A stretch of 64,000 nucleotides of DNA from Sediminicola sp. YIK13 (GTDB lineage: Bacteria; Bacteroidota; Bacteroidia; Flavobacteriales; Flavobacteriaceae). This document shows, piece by piece, positions 16,147 to 25,685 of this stretch. The DNA lies in contig NZ_CP010535.1 of NCBI RefSeq assembly GCF_001430825.1, positions 1,716,501 through 1,780,500 on the forward strand, read 5' to 3'. Position 1 is the first letter of the stretch, and each line of letters begins with the position of its first letter. The notes under the pieces were generated by a model that had not been told where the DNA came from, searched no databases, and saw nothing but the letters and a program-made list of their open reading frames with translations. Position numbers and translations under genes: made by a program.

Positions 16147-16935
16147 TTGGATTTTTTGAATTTTCTAGATTTTAAGATTACAGATTTTTTGGACATCATA
16201 CTTGTAGCAATACTCCTCTTCTACATTTATAAATTGGTCCGTGGTACGGTAGCTATCAATATCTTTATAGGTATAGTCATTGTTTGGGCCCTGTGGAAAT
16301 TGACAGAATTGGTAGAAATGAAAATGATCAGCAGTATGGTTGGTGGTTTTATGAACATTGGCCTTATTGCACTTATTATTGTTTTCCAACAAGAAGTACG
16401 AAAGTTCTTATTAATGGTTGGATCCACCAATTTTGCCTCCAAACGGAGTTTTTTACGGCAATTTAAGTTTCTGAAGCAAGAAGCTCTTACTACGGAAATA
16501 GATGTGGAGGCCATTGTGGGGGCCTGTGAAAAAATGAGCGCCACCAAAACTGGCGCACTCATCGTCATTGAACGAAACAACTCCTTGGATTTTATAAAGT
16601 CTTCCGGTGATAAAATGAATATTGAGGTCACCCAGCCCATTATAGAAAGTATCTTTTACAAGAACAGTCCCTTACACGATGGGGCCGCCGTTATCGAAAA
16701 CAATTTCATTGTAGCCACTAGGGTCATCTTACCTGTTTCTAATGAGCGTACCATCCCATTGCGTTTTGGATTAAGACACAGGGCTGCAGTTGGTATTACG
16801 GAGAAAACCGATGCACTGGCCATTGTAGTAAGTGAAGAGACCGGTACCATATCCTATATCAAACACGGAGAATTTATCCTATTTAAGGATCTTAATGAGT
16901 TGACCAACATGATCAAGAACGATCTGATCTACTAA
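16147..16935 (+). CDS. cdaA: Diadenylate cyclase (CdaA/DacA type)
   Basis: The 262-residue protein has three N-terminal TM helices (about 13-95) and a DAC domain (about 115-250). The catalytic motifs are D178-G179-A180 (SPLHDGAAVI) and R210-H211-R212 (LRHRAAVG). It makes c-di-AMP from two ATP, a second messenger for turgor and cell-envelope homeostasis. The start is a TTG at 16147: the next in-frame ATG (MKMISS) would delete the first membrane helices, so TTG is the best start. It ends one base before the convergent ABC-exporter stop codon. Confidence 0.93.
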   Translation: MDFLNFLDFKITDFLDIILVAILLFYIYKLVRGTVAINIFIGIVIVWALWKLTELVEMKMISSMVGGFMNIGLIALIIVFQQEVRKFLLMVGSTNFASKRSFLRQFKFLKQEALTTEIDVEAIVGACEKMSATKTGALIVIERNNSLDFIKSSGDKMNIEVTQPIIESIFYKNSPLHDGAAVIENNFIVATRVILPVSNERTIPLRFGLRHRAAVGITEKTDALAIVVSEETGTISYIKHGEFILFKDLNELTNMIKNDLIY

Positions 16936-16936
16936 A

Positions 16937-18703
16937 TTACACTACTTCTTCTGCAAGGAATTGTGCTTCGTATAAGCTTTTATAATATCCGCCTTTTTCC
17001 AAGAGTTCTTTATGGGTGCCCGTCTCAATAATTTCACCTGCATCCATTACCAATATTTTATCTGCTTTTTTGATTGTGGCCAAACGGTGGGCTATAATGA
17101 TTGAAGTCCTTCCCTCCGTAATTTTCTCTGTAGCCTTTTGAATCAGTTGTTCTGAATAGGTATCCACAGAAGATGTGGCCTCATCAAGAACCAAAATACT
17201 TGGATTACTCACGTATGCCCTAAGAAATGCAATCAACTGTCGTTGGCCGCTGGATAACATGGATCCCCTTTCTTTTACATTATATTGATATCCTCCCGGT
17301 AAACTTGAAATAAATTCATGTACGCCAATTTGTTTTGCGGCCTGCTCAATGGTTTCTAAGGAAATTGATTTCTCCTTTAGGGAAATATTATTGGCAATCG
17401 TATCTGCAAAAAGAAATACATCCTGCAGTACCACAGCAATTTTGGTCCTTAAAGAGGCCAACTTAAAGGTTTTAATATCTATTCCATCAATGGCTATAAT
17501 ACCTGAATTTATCTCATAAAATCTATTCAGCAAATTGATGATGGTTGATTTTCCAGCCCCTGTTGCACCAACTATTGCAATGGTTTCCCCGGCGTTAACT
17601 TCAAAGGAGATGCCGTGAAGCACTTCTTCGTCCTCCAAATACCCAAAGCGAACATCTTTGAAGGATATATTGCCCTGTATTTCTTTCATCTCCAGTTCTC
17701 CATTGTCCTCGATAGAACTGTTGGTATCCAAAATTTTAAAGACCCTGTTGGCTGCCACCATTCCCATTTGTAGGGTATTGAATTTATCGGCTATTTGACG
17801 TAATGGTCTGAACAACATCTGTGACAACAGTATAAAGGAGAAAATAGTACCGTATTCCTCTTGACTTATCCCAGTAACATTTTGCACCCCTCCATACCAA
17901 ACGATCAGACCTATGGTGATAGACGATACTATTTCTGCAATTGGAAAAAAGATAGAGTTGTACCAAACCGTTTTTAACCAGGCATTCTTGTGCTTCTCAT
18001 TTATTGCACGAAATTTTTCCCGTTCCAATTTTTCCCTGTTGAACAGTTGTACAATTTTCATTCCGGTAAGTCGCTCCTGTACAAAGGAATTAAGATTAGA
18101 TACTTGGGCCCTGACTTCTATAAATGCCACTTTCATGGCTTTTTGAAATAATCGGGTGGCGTACAACAAAACGGGCAAGATGGCGAAAACTATTAGGGAC
18201 AGCCTCCAGTTCATGGCCAACATAACACCCGCAACCACAAACATTTTTAATAAATCTGAAACAATGACAAAAAAGCCCTGACTGAATATTTCTCCAATAC
18301 GCTGCATATCTGCGACGGCTCTTGTAACCAGAACACCAATGGAGGATCCGTCAAAATATTTCATCCGAAAACCGATCATGTGTTTAAAAAGGGCAATTCT
18401 AATATCGCGAATAACCGATTCGCCAAGCCAGTTTGCATAGTAGTTAAATGACAGCTGACTTAATACCTCGCCCAGCAAAACTGCGGACATGATCAGTATT
18501 AAGTTCAATAGTTTTTCCGCGTCCTTGTTTTTAATGGCCACATCTACAATATCGCCTACCAAAATGGGGGTCAACACAGCGAAAACAGATAATAGAATCG
18601 CGGCAAAAGCTACTCCGTAAAAAGTGACGCTATACGGTTTTGTATGCCTCATCAATCTTTTGAACAACCTCATATCAAAGGCTTTTCCTGATTCTTTATC
18701 CAT
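16937..18703 (-). CDS. MsbA-like ABC exporter (fused TMD-NBD)
   Basis: This 588-residue half-transporter has six TM helices (about 25-310) and a nucleotide-binding domain (about 340-580). Walker A is GATGAGKS near residue 377, the signature is SSGQRQLIAFLRA near 484, Walker B is ILVLDEATSS near 504, and the switch His lies in IIAHRLATI. Homologues export lipids or small molecules; MsbA-type lipid A flipping cannot be told from a drug-exporter role by sequence alone. Its start is one base past the truA stop, so the two genes are probably cotranscribed. It converges on cdaA with a 1-nt gap and no visible terminator. Confidence 0.9.
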   Translation of the reverse strand: MDKESGKAFDMRLFKRLMRHTKPYSVTFYGVAFAAILLSVFAVLTPILVGDIVDVAIKNKDAEKLLNLILIMSAVLLGEVLSQLSFNYYANWLGESVIRDIRIALFKHMIGFRMKYFDGSSIGVLVTRAVADMQRIGEIFSQGFFVIVSDLLKMFVVAGVMLAMNWRLSLIVFAILPVLLYATRLFQKAMKVAFIEVRAQVSNLNSFVQERLTGMKIVQLFNREKLEREKFRAINEKHKNAWLKTVWYNSIFFPIAEIVSSITIGLIVWYGGVQNVTGISQEEYGTIFSFILLSQMLFRPLRQIADKFNTLQMGMVAANRVFKILDTNSSIEDNGELEMKEIQGNISFKDVRFGYLEDEEVLHGISFEVNAGETIAIVGATGAGKSTIINLLNRFYEINSGIIAIDGIDIKTFKLASLRTKIAVVLQDVFLFADTIANNISLKEKSISLETIEQAAKQIGVHEFISSLPGGYQYNVKERGSMLSSGQRQLIAFLRAYVSNPSILVLDEATSSVDTYSEQLIQKATEKITEGRTSIIIAHRLATIKKADKILVMDAGEIIETGTHKELLEKGGYYKSLYEAQFLAEEVV

Positions 18704-18704
18704 A

Positions 18705-19481
18705 TTATAACTTCAATTTTATATGTGAAGGATAGCTCACCTTTGTCAAGTACAACCCTTTTGCAGGTACAGAAACCCCAGCTTTGCTCCTATCCTTACT
18801 ATTTATTATTTCTTCAACGCCTGCCAAAGTACATTTGCCAAGTCCAACTTCCAATAATGTCCCTACGATTGCCCGTACCATATTTCTCAAGAATCGGTCC
18901 GCTGTAATGGTAAAAACCAAAACATCTCCCTGAATAGTCCATTCTGCCTTCTTTAGCTTACACAAAAAGGTCTTTACATCGGTATTTGATTTTGAAAAGC
19001 ATTCAAAATCTGTATGCTTCAACAATAAGGAAGCCGCTTCGTTCATCGTTTCCAAATCCAACCCAAATTTAATATAATGGGCCGTATCCATATGAAATGG
19101 ATTTTTTTCTTGAACAATCCAATATTCATATGTCCTCTCCTCTGCATCAAAGCGGGCATGGGCATTATCAGGAACCTCATAAATACCGCTGATTGCAATA
19201 TCATCCGGTAAAAAAGAATTCATACGGTAACAAAGTTCTTCTTTATCAACTATCTCATCTACCTCAAAATGGGCATACATTTGCCTTGCATGTACCCCAG
19301 CATCCGTTCTTCCCGCACCCATCAACTCAACCGGCTGTCTTAACAAGGTGGAAAATGTTTCTTCCAAGACCTGTTGAACCGTCAATGCATTGGGCTGTTT
19401 TTGCCATCCATGGTAAGACTTCCCGAAGTATGAAAAGGCGACAAAATATCTCAAACGAATACTGTATTTTTGTGATGGCAA
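18705..19481 (-). CDS. truA: tRNA pseudouridine(38-40) synthase
   Basis: The 258-residue protein has the TruA core: FSYFGKSYHGWQKQPNALTV near the start, and AGRTDAGVHA with catalytic Asp60. The C-terminal FLRNMVRAIVGTLLEVG follows. It isomerises uridines 38-40 of tRNA anticodon arms. No ATG is available: the frame can start at TTG 19481 or at TTG 19454. The latter would give MRYFVAFSYFG, the usual family N-terminus, and may well be the true start. It is divergent from the phosphoesterase gene and overlaps nothing. Confidence 0.93.
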   Translation of the reverse strand: MPSQKYSIRLRYFVAFSYFGKSYHGWQKQPNALTVQQVLEETFSTLLRQPVELMGAGRTDAGVHARQMYAHFEVDEIVDKEELCYRMNSFLPDDIAISGIYEVPDNAHARFDAEERTYEYWIVQEKNPFHMDTAHYIKFGLDLETMNEAASLLLKHTDFECFSKSNTDVKTFLCKLKKAEWTIQGDVLVFTITADRFLRNMVRAIVGTLLEVGLGKCTLAGVEEIINSKDRSKAGVSVPAKGLYLTKVSYPSHIKLKL

Positions 19482-19544
19482 AGATACCTTAATCCTCCCA
19501 AACAGAAATCCAACACTATCATAAATTAGTATATTTTTAGTTTT

Positions 19545-20045
19545 ATGACCCGAATTTTACTCCTTTCCGATACACATAGCCATATGGACGAAGCCATTTT
19601 AAAATACGCCAAACAAGCGGATGAAATTTGGCATGCCGGTGACATAGGACAACTGGAAGTCACGGACACATTAAAGAAAATAAAACCACTCAGAGCCGTT
19701 TATGGCAATATTGATGATCATAAAGCAAAACTCGAATTCCCCTTGGACAACAGGTTTACATGCGAAGGGGTAGATGTTTGGATCACCCACATTGGCGGAT
19801 ATCCCAACAAATACAATCAAAGGATCAGGGAAGAGATCAAAGCAAATCCACCAAAATTATTTATCACGGGCCACTCCCATATTTTGAAAGTGATGTGGGA
19901 CAAAAAATTGGGATTATTACATATGAATCCCGGTGCCTGTGGCAAACATGGCTTTCACGCGGTACGCACCATGTTGCGCTTTAATATTGACGGAAAGGAC
20001 ATTAAGGATCTGGAAATTGTGGAATTGGGAAAACGCGGCGTCTAA
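19545..20045 (+). CDS. Calcineurin-like metallophosphoesterase (YfcE/MJ0936 type)
   Basis: The 166-residue protein carries the full metallophosphoesterase motif set: LLSDTHSHMDE (metal Asp and His), IWHAGDIG, AVYGNIDDH, WITHIGG and FITGHSHI. This is the compact YfcE/MJ0936 phosphodiesterase class (di-metal, commonly Mn). The physiological substrate is unknown. It is divergent from truA with 63 nt between and is followed by a strong hairpin terminator at 20068-20091. Confidence 0.9.
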   Translation: MTRILLLSDTHSHMDEAILKYAKQADEIWHAGDIGQLEVTDTLKKIKPLRAVYGNIDDHKAKLEFPLDNRFTCEGVDVWITHIGGYPNKYNQRIREEIKANPPKLFITGHSHILKVMWDKKLGLLHMNPGACGKHGFHAVRTMLRFNIDGKDIKDLEIVELGKRGV

Positions 20046-20067
20046 TTGGAGACCATTGGCCAATAAA

Positions 20068-20091
20068 AAACCCGGGAACAACCCCGGGTTT
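20068..20091. terminator. Bidirectional terminator between the phosphoesterase and DUF4293 genes
   Basis: A 9-bp GC-rich stem (AAACCCGGG / CCCGGGTTT) encloses a 6-nt loop, with A-rich DNA on the left and T's on the right. It lies between two convergent genes and can serve both. Confidence 0.75.
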
Positions 20092-20120
20092 AACGCACTA
20101 ATAAAACTAAAATGTTAGGC

Positions 20121-20531
20121 TTAACGCAAACGATCAACAGATTTTATAAGATCCTCATCCTTTTTTATGGCCCTATTGGCCAATACTAAAAAAACGATAG
20201 AAAAGATAGGAATCAGCATCCCAATACCCTTCTCAGAAATGTTACTTTCTCCGGATAAGTTTAGCGATCGGTAAACGAATAATCCTAGTAAAAAAAGATT
20301 TAATATCATGTTCAATCTGTTTACCACAAATTGATTTTTTCTGTTCTTGTAAAGCAATATGCAGACTAATGCCAATACTGCGGACACATAGAATACCAAA
20401 GATACTATAATTTCATTGGCAGCATAAATTTCATTTCCACTGCTGTCCGACCAGAGATTCATCCAAAACGGAAGTACTCCTGTTAAAAGGATAACAACTA
20501 TTAGATAAACGGTCTGTATTCTTTGAATCAT
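20121..20531 (-). CDS. DUF4293 family membrane protein
   Basis: The 136-residue protein has four predicted TM helices (about 5-25, 42-63, 73-93 and 104-120) and begins MIQRIQTVYL, the conserved DUF4293 start. The family is restricted to Bacteroidota, usually beside rho as here, and its function is unknown. The C-terminal tail is charged (KKDEDLIKSVDRLR) and probably cytoplasmic. A TATTTTTG box on the minus strand at 20554-20561, 23 nt upstream of the start, is a plausible -7 element. Confidence 0.85.
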   Translation of the reverse strand: MIQRIQTVYLIVVILLTGVLPFWMNLWSDSSGNEIYAANEIIVSLVFYVSAVLALVCILLYKNRKNQFVVNRLNMILNLFLLGLFVYRSLNLSGESNISEKGIGMLIPIFSIVFLVLANRAIKKDEDLIKSVDRLR

Positions 20532-20723
20532 TGTTCTTATTCCTGATCAGTGGCAAAAATAAGTGTCTTTTTGAGAATTATCCATGAAATATTGAAAATA
20601 ATTTGTAATATTGCTTTGTTATTAGTTATCACACTTACCATCAAGGGGATATCATTATCTAGTAATACCCAAATTACAATACACTTCAAATTTTCAATTC
20701 AAGTATAATTTATTCAACACTTA

Positions 20724-22406
20724 ATGTTTGAAATTTCAGATTTAAAATCAAAAAAGCTTCCTGAGCTTCAGGATATAGCTAAGGGTTTAAATGTTTCCAA
20801 GTACAAAACCCTAAAAAAATTGGACCTAGTTTATCAAATACTAGATGTTCAGGCCTCCAATCCAAAGGCTACAGAGACCATACTAGCCTCCACCACTTCC
20901 AATAGTGAGGAGCAAATAGATTCCAAACCAAAAAGATCTAGGGTCTTAAAAGAAAAAAGCACTGCGGTAAAAGGGGAACGTAAACCAGAAAGGCGTGCAA
21001 GTACTCCAAAGGACTCCAATGAGACTCCAAAAGAGGACACCAGCAACAATCCAAAACCTGAGAAAACCAGCAATAGGACTGAAAAAACGGATAGCGCACC
21101 TACAGAAAGAAGGCCAAGACCACGTCCACAGCACAGCACACCAAAAGAAGCGCACGTAAAAAAGGAACATCCGAAAAGTGCCGCGCCTCATAAGAACTTA
21201 AATAAAAAACCTGTTCACCAAAAACAGGACAAGAACAACAGTAACTTTGATAAGGACCTAAAAAACAGGTACAAGGAACCCGAATATGAATTTGATAGTA
21301 TCATTGAAAGTGAAGGTGTTCTGGATATCATGCAAGATGGTTATGGATTTTTGAGGTCTTCTGACTACAACTACCTATCATCACCTGATGACATCTATGT
21401 TTCCCAATCCCAAATTAAATTATTTGGATTGAAAACTGGGGATACCGTTCTTGGTAATGTACGTCCACCCAAAGAGGGAGAAAAATATTTCCCCCTAATC
21501 AAGGTGAACAAAATAAATGGCTTAGATCCACAAATTGTTAGGGACAGAGTGTCTTTTGAGCATTTGACCCCATTGTTTCCACAAGAAAAATTTAATCTTG
21601 CAGAAAGACAAAGCACCATATCTACACGAATCATAGACTTGTTCTCCCCTATTGGAAAAGGACAAAGAGGAATGATTGTAGCACAGCCTAAAACGGGTAA
21701 AACGATGTTATTGAAAGACATCGCCAACGGAATTGCAGCGAACCACCCAGAAGTTTACCAAATCGTTTTATTGATCGATGAACGTCCCGAGGAAGTAACT
21801 GATATGCAGCGTAACGTACGGGGAGAAGTTATTGCTTCTACCTTTGACAAGGAGGCCACGGAACATGTAAGGGTTGCAAACATTGTTTTGGAAAAAGCAA
21901 AACGCTTGGTAGAATGCGGCCATGACGTGGTTATCCTATTAGACTCCATCACACGTTTGGCAAGAGCATACAACACAGTTCAACCAGCCTCTGGTAAGGT
22001 TTTGAGTGGTGGTGTAGATGCCAATGCCCTGCACAAACCAAAAAGATTCTTTGGTGCCGCCCGTAATATTGAAAATGGTGGATCTTTATCCATCATCGCA
22101 ACAGCACTTACGGAAACAGGTTCTAAAATGGACGAGGTGATCTTTGAAGAATTCAAAGGAACAGGTAACATGGAACTTCAATTGGATCGAAAGATATCTA
22201 ACCGAAGAATATTCCCAGCAATTGACCTTACATCATCAAGCACACGTAGAGATGATCTATTATTGGATGAGAACACCATCCAACGCATGTGGATCTTGCG
22301 CAAATACCTTGCAGATATGAATCCGGTAGAAGCGATGGAATTCATTGAGCAACGCATCAAACAGACCAAAAACAACGAGGAATTTTTATTGACCATGAAT
22401 CAATAA
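20724..22406 (+). CDS. rho: Transcription termination factor Rho with long N-terminal insert
   Basis: The protein is 560 residues against about 420 in E. coli. A Rho_N helical domain (about 1-45) is followed by a low-complexity insert rich in K, P, E, S, T and R (about 47-190). Then come the cold-shock-like RNA-binding domain (about 195-265; [17 protein letters not shown]) and the RecA-like ATPase. The ATPase has Walker [10 protein letters not shown] near 320-328, Walker [17 protein letters not shown] and the [23 protein letters not shown]-loop region, of which only [17 protein letters not shown] is quoted here as the key part. Hexameric Rho terminates transcription by RNA translocation. The insert is typical of Bacteroidota Rho and predicted disordered. 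The 192-nt leader may be autoregulatory. Confidence 0.96.
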   Translation: MFEISDLKSKKLPELQDIAKGLNVSKYKTLKKLDLVYQILDVQASNPKATETILASTTSNSEEQIDSKPKRSRVLKEKSTAVKGERKPERRASTPKDSNETPKEDTSNNPKPEKTSNRTEKTDSAPTERRPRPRPQHSTPKEAHVKKEHPKSAAPHKNLNKKPVHQKQDKNNSNFDKDLKNRYKEPEYEFDSIIESEGVLDIMQDGYGFLRSSDYNYLSSPDDIYVSQSQIKLFGLKTGDTVLGNVRPPKEGEKYFPLIKVNKINGLDPQIVRDRVSFEHLTPLFPQEKFNLAERQSTISTRIIDLFSPIGKGQRGMIVAQPKTGKTMLLKDIANGIAANHPEVYQIVLLIDERPEEVTDMQRNVRGEVIASTFDKEATEHVRVANIVLEKAKRLVECGHDVVILLDSITRLARAYNTVQPASGKVLSGGVDANALHKPKRFFGAARNIENGGSLSIIATALTETGSKMDEVIFEEFKGTGNMELQLDRKISNRRIFPAIDLTSSSTRRDDLLLDENTIQRMWILRKYLADMNPVEAMEFIEQRIKQTKNNEEFLLTMNQ

Positions 22407-22426
22407 GACCAACCCTCATAGAATTT

Positions 22427-22462
22427 AAAACTCCAATAACAAATAGCTGTTATTGGAGTTTT
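22427..22462 (+). terminator. Rho-independent terminator of rho
   Basis: A 14-bp stem (AAAACTCCAATAAC / GTTATTGGAGTTTT) with an 8-nt loop is followed by a T-run to about 22467. It lies 21 nt past the rho stop codon. Confidence 0.85.
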
Positions 22463-22672
22463 TTTTTACGAACAACCTCCACCCTATTGCCACTTTTCCA
22501 TAGCGAAATTCAACAATTAAATATTACTGCTCATGGGCAAACCGTAGATTTGTCATTTGTATTTGAGCTAAAAATTTGCTATTTTAAGATAATACTGACA
22601 CAATTTCACCCTTATTTTAGCAAACGATAACCGTTTTTGAAGAATTTTTGGAATTTTCCCAAACCTATCATC

Positions 22673-22722
22673 GTACGAATAACGTACTCTAAGCGCTTTG
22701 TATAACTATTTCTTATAGTTAT
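22673..22722. promoter_or_regulatory. Two short inverted repeats upstream of proC
   Basis: GTACG-N5-CGTAC lies at 22673-22687 and ATAACTAT-N5-ATAGTTAT at 22702-22722. They are 98-147 nt upstream of the proC start. Either could be an operator or part of a structured leader; nothing identifies a regulator. Confidence 0.3.
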
Positions 22723-22819
22723 TGCATCTACCAAAGCCACACTCTATCATCAAAATGTCAGCCTCGCATGGTAATTGTTCCATCAGGGCTGTAATATTAA
22801 TATTAACTAAAAAATCTAA

Positions 22820-23626
22820 ATGAAAGTATTAGTCATAGGCGCAGGAAACATGGGTCTAACATATGCGGAAGCTATGTCAAAGTCGAAATTATTGAAAAAA
22901 AGAAATTTAATGATTTTGGACAGTTCCCCTGAAAAAATCCTATCCCTTAAGAAAATTTTACATTTCGACGTATTTGAAAACCTAGAGGATTGCCTGCCAA
23001 AGGCAGATTTAATCTTCATAGCGGTTAAGCCTTATCACAGTGAGGAGTTATTCGCAAAAATAAAATCATTGGCCAACCCGGGACAAATTGTTATTTCCAT
23101 TATGGCCGGGGTAACCATCGGTACCATGCAAGAATCGATGGGTATTCCAAAAGTTGTGAGGGCTATGCCAAACTTACCGGCACAAATCGGCAAAGGGGTT
23201 ACATCTTACACCGCATCCAAGGAAGTTTCACGAATAGAACTTTTAACCATAGAAAACCTATTGGACACTACAGGTAAATCCATATTTGTAAGTTCAGAGA
23301 AATTTATTGATGCCTCAACAGGCATATCGGGTAGTGGTCCTGCATACGTTTTTTACTTCATGCAAAGTATGATGGAGGCGGCTTTAAAAATGGGCTTCTC
23401 GGCCAATGACAGTAAAGTCTTGGTGAGCAAAACCTTTGAAGGTGCAGTAGACTTGTTCAATCAATCAGATCTATCCCCAAATTCTTGGATGGATCGGGTA
23501 GCTTCCAAAGGTGGTACTACAAGGGCCGCTTTAGATTCTATGGACGACAATAATGTAAAGGAATTAATCAAAGAAGCCGCGTATTCAGCATTTAATAGAG
23601 CTGTTGAACTAGGCGAAGAAAAATAA
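22820..23626 (+). CDS. proC: Pyrroline-5-carboxylate reductase
   Basis: The 268-residue NADPH-dependent enzyme makes proline from pyrroline-5-carboxylate. Visible features are the Rossmann motif GAGNMG at residues 7-12, AVKPYHSEE (cofactor loop), VRAMPNLPAQIGKG, and the C-terminal signature STGISGSGPAYVFYFMQSM with SKGGTTRAALDSM. It is first in the operon proC-proB-proA; proB starts 3 nt after its stop, so translation is likely coupled. The length is normal. Confidence 0.96.
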   Translation: MKVLVIGAGNMGLTYAEAMSKSKLLKKRNLMILDSSPEKILSLKKILHFDVFENLEDCLPKADLIFIAVKPYHSEELFAKIKSLANPGQIVISIMAGVTIGTMQESMGIPKVVRAMPNLPAQIGKGVTSYTASKEVSRIELLTIENLLDTTGKSIFVSSEKFIDASTGISGSGPAYVFYFMQSMMEAALKMGFSANDSKVLVSKTFEGAVDLFNQSDLSPNSWMDRVASKGGTTRAALDSMDDNNVKELIKEAAYSAFNRAVELGEEK

Positions 23627-23629
23627 ATC

Positions 23630-24400
23630 ATGTATAAACAAAGAGTAGTTATAAAGGTTGGTACAAACGTAATGACCAACAAAGACAACAGAATTGTAAA
23701 ACCCGTGCTGGACCATCTGGTGCAACAGATAGCAGAACTTTACGAACAGGACATCATGTCCATTTTAGTCTCATCTGGATCTGTAATAGCCGGTATGGAA
23801 GTCATGGGAGAGAGCAAAATAACAGATAAAGGTACTAGAAGGCAGGTATATTCTGCCATAGGACAACCTAGGATGATGCGTCATTACTATAATATCTTCC
23901 AGGACTACGGCATGAAATGTGCCCAAGTATTGGCCACTAAACGGGATTTTAATCCTGGAAACCACAGGGAAAATATGATCAACTGTTACGAGGGCCTCAT
24001 TTCAGAAGGTGTTGTCCCAATTGCCAATGAGGATGATGCAGTGACCTTGACAGATTCCATGTTTTCAGACAATGACGAACTGGCAAGTTTGGTCGCAGAA
24101 TTGACCAAAGCGGACAAACTGATCATATTGACAGATACAGACGGACTTTACACGGGTCATCCGGACGATGAGGACACTGAGGTCATAAAAAATGTAACTG
24201 TAGACCAAAATGTTGAGAAATACATTAAAACCATAAAAAAAGGTGAAGCTGAAGGTCGAGGCGGAATGGGCTCTAAATTAAATATTGCCAAAATGACCGC
24301 CAATAAAAATATCCCAACTTACATTGCCAACGGAAAAAGAAAGAATGTTATTTTGGATATAATTGACGGCAAGAATGTTGGTACAAAAATTACAGTCTAA
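23630..24400 (+). CDS. proB: Glutamate 5-kinase (no PUA domain)
   Basis: The 256-residue amino-acid kinase phosphorylates glutamate, the first step of proline synthesis. It begins with the nucleotide-binding VVIKVGTNVM, and has SSGSVIAGMEVMG, IANEDDAV and ILTDTDGLYTGHP (family ProB signatures), then GRGGMGSKLNIAKM near the C-terminus. It lacks the C-terminal PUA domain of the approximately 367-residue E. coli enzyme, as is usual in this phylum. Feedback inhibition by proline resides in the kinase domain. It is the central gene of proCBA. Confidence 0.95.
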   Translation: MYKQRVVIKVGTNVMTNKDNRIVKPVLDHLVQQIAELYEQDIMSILVSSGSVIAGMEVMGESKITDKGTRRQVYSAIGQPRMMRHYYNIFQDYGMKCAQVLATKRDFNPGNHRENMINCYEGLISEGVVPIANEDDAVTLTDSMFSDNDELASLVAELTKADKLIILTDTDGLYTGHPDDEDTEVIKNVTVDQNVEKYIKTIKKGEAEGRGGMGSKLNIAKMTANKNIPTYIANGKRKNVILDIIDGKNVGTKITV

Positions 24401-24415
24401 TTTTAAAAAATATTA

Positions 24416-25615
24416 ATGAAATTATTACAGACAGATATAAAAAATAAAGTATTGAAATCCATGATGACCATCTTGGATAGAAAAAGGGAGGCAATTATTG
24501 CTGCCAACAAAAAGGACCTCGATCTTTTTGACAAAAGCGATAGGGCCATGTACGACCGACTCATTGTCAACGACAAAAAAGTGGATGGGATGATCCAGTC
24601 CATCAAGGAGGTCATGCAGCAGGAAGATCCTGTGGGAAAAATAAAATCTGAGCGGATTCTGGAGAACGATTTAAAGATTCAGAACAAAACAGCTCCATTT
24701 GGCACCATCATGATCATTTATGAATCTAGGCCCGATGTAACCATAGAAGCAGCTGTATTGGCCTTTAAAGCCAATAACAAAATTCTTCTAAAGGGAGGAA
24801 AGGAAGCCCTACATAGCAACCAAATATTGGAATCTTGCTGGCACGAGGCTCTAAAAGAGAACAAGCTGGATACGGATTGGATCAAATTGATGCACATGAA
24901 CAGGGCGGAAACTCAGGAATTTCTGAAAAATCCATCTGAAAAATTAGATTTAATCGTTCCAAGAGGAGGAGAACGCCTAATTGCCTTTGTAAAAGAGCAT
25001 GCAAAATGTGCCGTACTGATCAGTGGCCGAGGTAATAACTTTTTATATGTAAGCAAGGATGCCAATTGGGATCAAAGCCTAAATGTTATCCTCAATGCCA
25101 AAACTGATAAAATTTCCGCTTGTAACGCCTTGGATAAAATATTGGTGGACACCAACATAGATGGTTATGCAGATAAGGTAAAAGACCTCAAAAAGGTATT
25201 GAATGACAATGGAGTGTCAATTTTAGTGGACGACAAAATTGGAAAGATTTTGCCCAATGAGGAAGCGATAGAAGACGAAGCGATCTGGCATCAGGAATTT
25301 TTGGCCATGAAATGCTGTCTTGGCGCAGTAGATACTTTGGATGAAGCCATTCAAAAGATAAACAAGTATTCCGGTGGTCATTCGGCAACCATTATGACAA
25401 ACCAGACCGATGCAGCCATGGAATTTATGGATCAGGTAGATAGTGCTGCCGTGTACCACAATGCTTCCACTAGATTTACCGATGGCGGTCAAATGGGTGT
25501 TGGGGCAGAATTGGCTATCAGCACGGACAAATTGCACCATAGAGGTCCGTTAGGATTGGAACAATTGGTCACCAATAAATATTATGTTTTTGGTGATGGA
25601 CAAATCAGAGTTTAA
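24416..25615 (+). CDS. proA: Glutamate-5-semialdehyde dehydrogenase (gamma-glutamyl phosphate reductase)
   Basis: The 399-residue aldehyde-dehydrogenase-fold enzyme reduces gamma-glutamyl phosphate with NADPH. It shows the family run APFGTIMIIYESRPDVTIEA, LKGGKEALHSN, the catalytic-cysteine region DKISACNALDKILV, and a C-terminal FTDGGQMGVGAELAIST. It lies 15 nt after proB and ends the operon before a strong terminator at 25634-25664. The length is normal (E. coli 417). Confidence 0.96.
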   Translation: MKLLQTDIKNKVLKSMMTILDRKREAIIAANKKDLDLFDKSDRAMYDRLIVNDKKVDGMIQSIKEVMQQEDPVGKIKSERILENDLKIQNKTAPFGTIMIIYESRPDVTIEAAVLAFKANNKILLKGGKEALHSNQILESCWHEALKENKLDTDWIKLMHMNRAETQEFLKNPSEKLDLIVPRGGERLIAFVKEHAKCAVLISGRGNNFLYVSKDANWDQSLNVILNAKTDKISACNALDKILVDTNIDGYADKVKDLKKVLNDNGVSILVDDKIGKILPNEEAIEDEAIWHQEFLAMKCCLGAVDTLDEAIQKINKYSGGHSATIMTNQTDAAMEFMDQVDSAAVYHNASTRFTDGGQMGVGAELAISTDKLHHRGPLGLEQLVTNKYYVFGDGQIRV

Positions 25616-25633
25616 AACTCAATGAGTTCCATC

Positions 25634-25664
25634 AAAAAAAGCCTCGTAAAACGAGGCTTTTTTT
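25634..25664. terminator. Bidirectional terminator between proA and rpsT
   Basis: A7-GCCTCGT and ACGAGGC-T7 form a 14-bp stem with a 3-nt AAA loop. The arms are symmetric, so it serves the convergent proA (plus) and rpsT (minus) genes. Confidence 0.9.
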
Positions 25665-25685
25665 ATATGATAAAGCTACAGTAAA

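Larger units (their letters stand above)
22407..22819. other. Intergenic region rho-proC (413 nt)
   Basis: It contains the rho terminator (22427-22462) and two short inverted repeats at 22673-22687 and 22702-22722. No open frame of note was seen, no tRNA was recognised, and no exact TANNTTTG box was found on the plus strand. The unusually long leader before proC may carry regulation of the proline operon. Confidence 0.5.

Noticed and set aside
20849-21191. Minus-strand open frames opposite the N-terminal part of rho
   Set aside because: They result from the skewed codon composition of the low-complexity Rho insert and have no recognisable domain.
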